Source of the DNA: Desulfobulbaceae bacterium
Lineage (GTDB): Bacteria; Desulfobacterota; Desulfobulbia; Desulfobulbales; Desulfurivibrionaceae
Reading direction: 5' to 3'
Length of the DNA: 7,048 nt
Assembly: GCA_003517965.1 (NCBI GenBank)
Contig: DOZO01000066.1
Span: 1 to 7,048, forward strand
The position numbers and the translations under genes are program-made. Positions within the stretch are counted from its first letter, which is position 1; every line of letters starts with the position of its first letter. This document shows, piece after piece, positions 5,197 through 7,048 of the stretch. The notes beneath the pieces were generated by a model. It was not told the origin of the DNA, did no database searches, and saw nothing but the letters and a program-made list of their open reading frames with translations.

Positions 5197-5712
5197 ATGC
5201 TCAGCAAAACCATGGAGCAGGCTCTTAACGAGCAGATAAACGCAGAATTTTATTCCTCCTATATGTATCTGTCCATGAGTACCTGGTTTAACTCCATTGG
5301 CTTGCCTGGTGCGGCTAAGTGGATGCTGACCCAGACCCAGGAGGAGTTGTTTCATGGTATGAAAATTTTTCGGCAGGTCAATGAGCGGGGTGGTCGGGTA
5401 ACCCTCAAAGCCATCTCGCAGCCTCCCGTTGTTTGGAAATCGACTCTGCATGTCTTTCAGGAGGCCCTCGCTCACGAACAGAAAGTGACCGGGTTGATCA
5501 ACGATCTGGTCAATCTTGCCCTGGAAGAAAAGGATCATGCCTCTAACATCTTCCTGCAATGGTTTGTCTCGGAGCAGGTCGAGGAGGAGGCTAATGTCGG
5601 GGCGGTGCTCGACAAGCTTAAGCTCATTGGCAAGGACACCACCGCCTTGTTTACGCTTGACGCGGAACTCGGCCAACGGATTTTTACCCCGCCTCCGGTA
5701 CAGGTGAATTAG
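5197..5712 (+). CDS. ftnA: Non-heme ferritin (iron storage)
   Basis: The product is a 171-residue ferritin of the bacterial FtnA type, which assembles a 24-subunit shell, oxidises Fe(II) and stores it as mineral. Ferroxidase ligands match the E. coli FtnA pattern: E17, Y24, E50, H53, E94, Q127 and E130, plus third-site residues E49, E126 and E129. No heme-ligand methionine of the bacterioferritin type is apparent. The frame stays open further left to an ATG at 5107, but ATG 5197 is the start: GGAGGG (5185-5190) stands 6 bases before it, and the family begins with MLSKTMEQALNEQ-like sequence. It lies one base after the desulfoferrodoxin stop, an arrangement that favours translational coupling. 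In this cluster it would limit free Fe(II) during oxidative stress. Confidence 0.93.
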   Translation: MLSKTMEQALNEQINAEFYSSYMYLSMSTWFNSIGLPGAAKWMLTQTQEELFHGMKIFRQVNERGGRVTLKAISQPPVVWKSTLHVFQEALAHEQKVTGLINDLVNLALEEKDHASNIFLQWFVSEQVEEEANVGAVLDKLKLIGKDTTALFTLDAELGQRIFTPPPVQVN

Positions 5713-5720
5713 AATTTTTC

Positions 5721-5742
5721 TGCGCTCCGACAAAAAAGCGCA
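5721..5742. repeat. Short inverted repeat after ferritin
   Basis: TGCGCT (5721-5726) and AGCGCA (5737-5742) are perfect arms around a 10-base A-rich loop, 9 bases past the ferritin stop. No T-tract follows, so it may stabilise or weakly attenuate the transcript rather than terminate it. The rest of the 105-bp gap before the flavo-diiron gene shows only weak promoter-like hexamers such as TAGTAT at 5758-5763. Confidence 0.35.
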
Positions 5743-5817
5743 AATCCTATCCGCTTGTAGTATAGTTGCAAAAAAGCCGCTCCTACCAATCTCCTGGTTC
5801 TTACACATGAGGACAAC

Positions 5818-7011
5818 ATGGCTGCGATAGAAATAAAAAAGGACATCTACTGGGTTGGCGCCGTGGACTGGAACATCCGTGATTTCCATGGCTATTCCAC
5901 AGACAAGGGCACCAGCTACAACGCCTATCTGATCAAGGACGAAAAGATCGCTCTCTTTGACACCGTGAAAAAAGAGCTGAAGGGCGACCTGATTCATCAT
6001 CTCTATCAGGTGCTGGGGGATCCGAGCAAGATCGACTATATCATTGTCAACCATGTGGAGATGGATCACTCCGGTTCTCTGCGGGAACTGATCGACCTCA
6101 TCAAACCGGAAAAGATCTTCTGTTCGCCCATGGGCAAAAAAGCCCTGCTTGAGCATTTTCACCGGGAGGATTGGCCCTATCAGGTTGTGGCCACCGGAGA
6201 TTTCATCAGTCTTGGTACCAGGACAGTACAGTTTCTCGAAACCAAGATGCTGCATTGGCCAGACAGCATGTTTTCCTATATTCCCGAAGATAAGCTGCTT
6301 ATCTCCAGCGACGCCTTTGGGCATCACTGGGCCACCTCGGAACGATTTGACGACGAGGTGGACTCCCATGAACTCATGATGCATGCCTCCAAGTATTATG
6401 CAAATATTCTGATGATTTTCTCACCCATCGTCCAGAAGCTGCTCGCCCAGCTCAAGGATCTGGGGCTGCAAATCGAGATGATCGCCCCGGATCATGGCGT
6501 GATCTGGCGTACATCGCCTGAAACCATCATGGTGGCCTATGATCGCTGGAGTCAGAGCGAAACCAAGAATAAGGCGGTTATCATCTATGACACCATGTGG
6601 GACAGCACCGAGAAGATGGCCAAGGCCTTGCTGAACTCCCTGCAGCGCGAAGGGATCACCCAGATAAAATTGCTGCATGCCCGCAAAAATCACCGCAGTG
6701 ACATCATGAGCGAGGTGTTGGACGCGCGTGCGGTTATTCTTGGTTCCCCAACCCTGAACAACAACATCATGCCGGCCATGGCTGATATTATCACCTACAT
6801 GAAGGGCTTGCGCCCCAAAGACAAGATCGGCGCGGCCTTCGGCTCCTTCGGCTGGAGCGGCGAGGCGGTGAAGCACCTCACCGGCCACATGACGGACATG
6901 GGCTTTGCCATTGTGGGCGAGGGGGTCAAGATAAAGAATGTGCCCACCCATGAATCGCTGGAGGCCTGCTCGGAACTTGGCCGTATGGTCGCCGAGGCCA
7001 TGCGCAAGTAG
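5818..7011 (+). CDS. roo: Flavo-diiron protein, rubredoxin:oxygen oxidoreductase type
   Basis: This enzyme reduces O2 to water (some members reduce NO) with electrons normally supplied by rubredoxin. The 397-residue length fits the two-domain class A family. The N-terminal metallo-beta-lactamase-like domain (about 1-250) has the di-iron ligands H79, E81, D83 and H84 (NHVEMDHSG), H146, D165 and H226 (APDHGVIW). The flavodoxin domain (about 253-397) carries the FMN phosphate loop DTMWDSTEKMA and later the SPTLNNN and SFGWSGEA loops. There is no fused rubredoxin or flavin reductase domain, so a separate donor is needed. The start ATG 5818 is preceded by GAGG (5809-5812) at 5 bases. It is last in the run of oxygen-defence genes; a 105-bp gap leaves open whether it has its own promoter. 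A dispersed palindrome copy begins 3 bases after its stop. Confidence 0.95.
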   Translation: MAAIEIKKDIYWVGAVDWNIRDFHGYSTDKGTSYNAYLIKDEKIALFDTVKKELKGDLIHHLYQVLGDPSKIDYIIVNHVEMDHSGSLRELIDLIKPEKIFCSPMGKKALLEHFHREDWPYQVVATGDFISLGTRTVQFLETKMLHWPDSMFSYIPEDKLLISSDAFGHHWATSERFDDEVDSHELMMHASKYYANILMIFSPIVQKLLAQLKDLGLQIEMIAPDHGVIWRTSPETIMVAYDRWSQSETKNKAVIIYDTMWDSTEKMAKALLNSLQREGITQIKLLHARKNHRSDIMSEVLDARAVILGSPTLNNNIMPAMADIITYMKGLRPKDKIGAAFGSFGWSGEAVKHLTGHMTDMGFAIVGEGVKIKNVPTHESLEACSELGRMVAEAMRK

Positions 7012-7014
7012 CCA

Positions 7015-7048
7015 GTAAGCGTCCGGCAGCACCACATCTGCGTTATCG
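7015..7048. repeat. Dispersed palindromic repeat copy 2 (truncated by window end)
   Basis: These 34 bases align without gaps to the start of the 106-bp palindrome through the first 30 positions. GCAGCACCACATCTGCGTT (7026-7044) is identical to 3869-3887. The outer arm reads GTAAGCGTCCGGCAG instead of GTAAACGTTCAGCAG, with three substitutions. The right half lies beyond the window. It begins 3 bases after the flavo-diiron stop codon, in the same orientation relative to the upstream gene as copy 1. Confidence 0.75.

Noticed and set aside
5721..5742. Hairpin after ferritin as an intrinsic terminator
   Set aside because: The stem is only 6 bp and no T-run follows on the plus strand.
5149..6384. 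Long open frame (411 codons) on the minus strand across ferritin and the flavo-diiron gene
   Set aside because: It runs antisense to two proteins with complete sets of metal ligands and its translation shows no recognisable domain.

Overview
The window reads as a stretch of chromosome from an anaerobic or micro-aerotolerant bacterium, most likely a sulfate reducer or relative in the Desulfobacterota (Desulfobulbales-like). This is inferred from the gene content (two-iron desulfoferrodoxin, rubrerythrin, two-domain rubredoxin:oxygen oxidoreductase, and a C-terminal hemerythrin domain on a GGDEF protein), not from any sequence search. There is no tRNA, rRNA, CRISPR array or intact insertion sequence.

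Left part (1-3261). The window opens inside a gene whose product ends with the tail of a GGDEF (cyclic-di-GMP synthase) domain followed by a complete bacteriohemerythrin domain. A strong hairpin/T-tract terminator follows. A YkgJ-type cysteine-cluster protein comes next and overlaps tail-to-tail by 17 bp with a minus-strand gene for an EF-G paralog. That paralog keeps all five EF-G domains and the domain IV tip histidine, but has Leu where the GTPase catalytic His belongs (DTPGL), NQVD in place of NKxD, and RGNSV in place of RGITI. This pattern resembles the Bacteroides-type EF-G2, an elongation factor reported to work without GTP hydrolysis.

Right part (3262-7048). Divergent from the EF-G paralog lies a compact oxygen and peroxide defence cluster, all on the plus strand: a PerR/Fur-like repressor, rubrerythrin, desulfoferrodoxin (superoxide reductase), a ferritin one base behind it, and a flavo-diiron oxygen reductase. 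The combined logic is that superoxide is reduced to peroxide by desulfoferrodoxin, peroxide to water by rubrerythrin, and oxygen to water by the flavo-diiron protein, while ferritin sequesters the iron that would otherwise drive Fenton chemistry. The repressor probably controls itself and rubrerythrin: both promoters carry the Fur-family half-site TATTATCA, and in the repressor promoter it lies within a near-consensus 7-1-7 operator covering the -10 box. No free rubredoxin gene, the usual electron donor, is present in the window.

Between genes there is a 106-bp imperfect palindrome just after the repressor stop codon. The first 34 bases of a second copy sit just after the flavo-diiron stop, cut by the window end. 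The two copies share an identical 19-base inner segment, while the outer stem differs at three positions. This suggests a dispersed structured repeat placed at gene 3' ends. A second, decayed palindromic stretch lies between rubrerythrin and desulfoferrodoxin.
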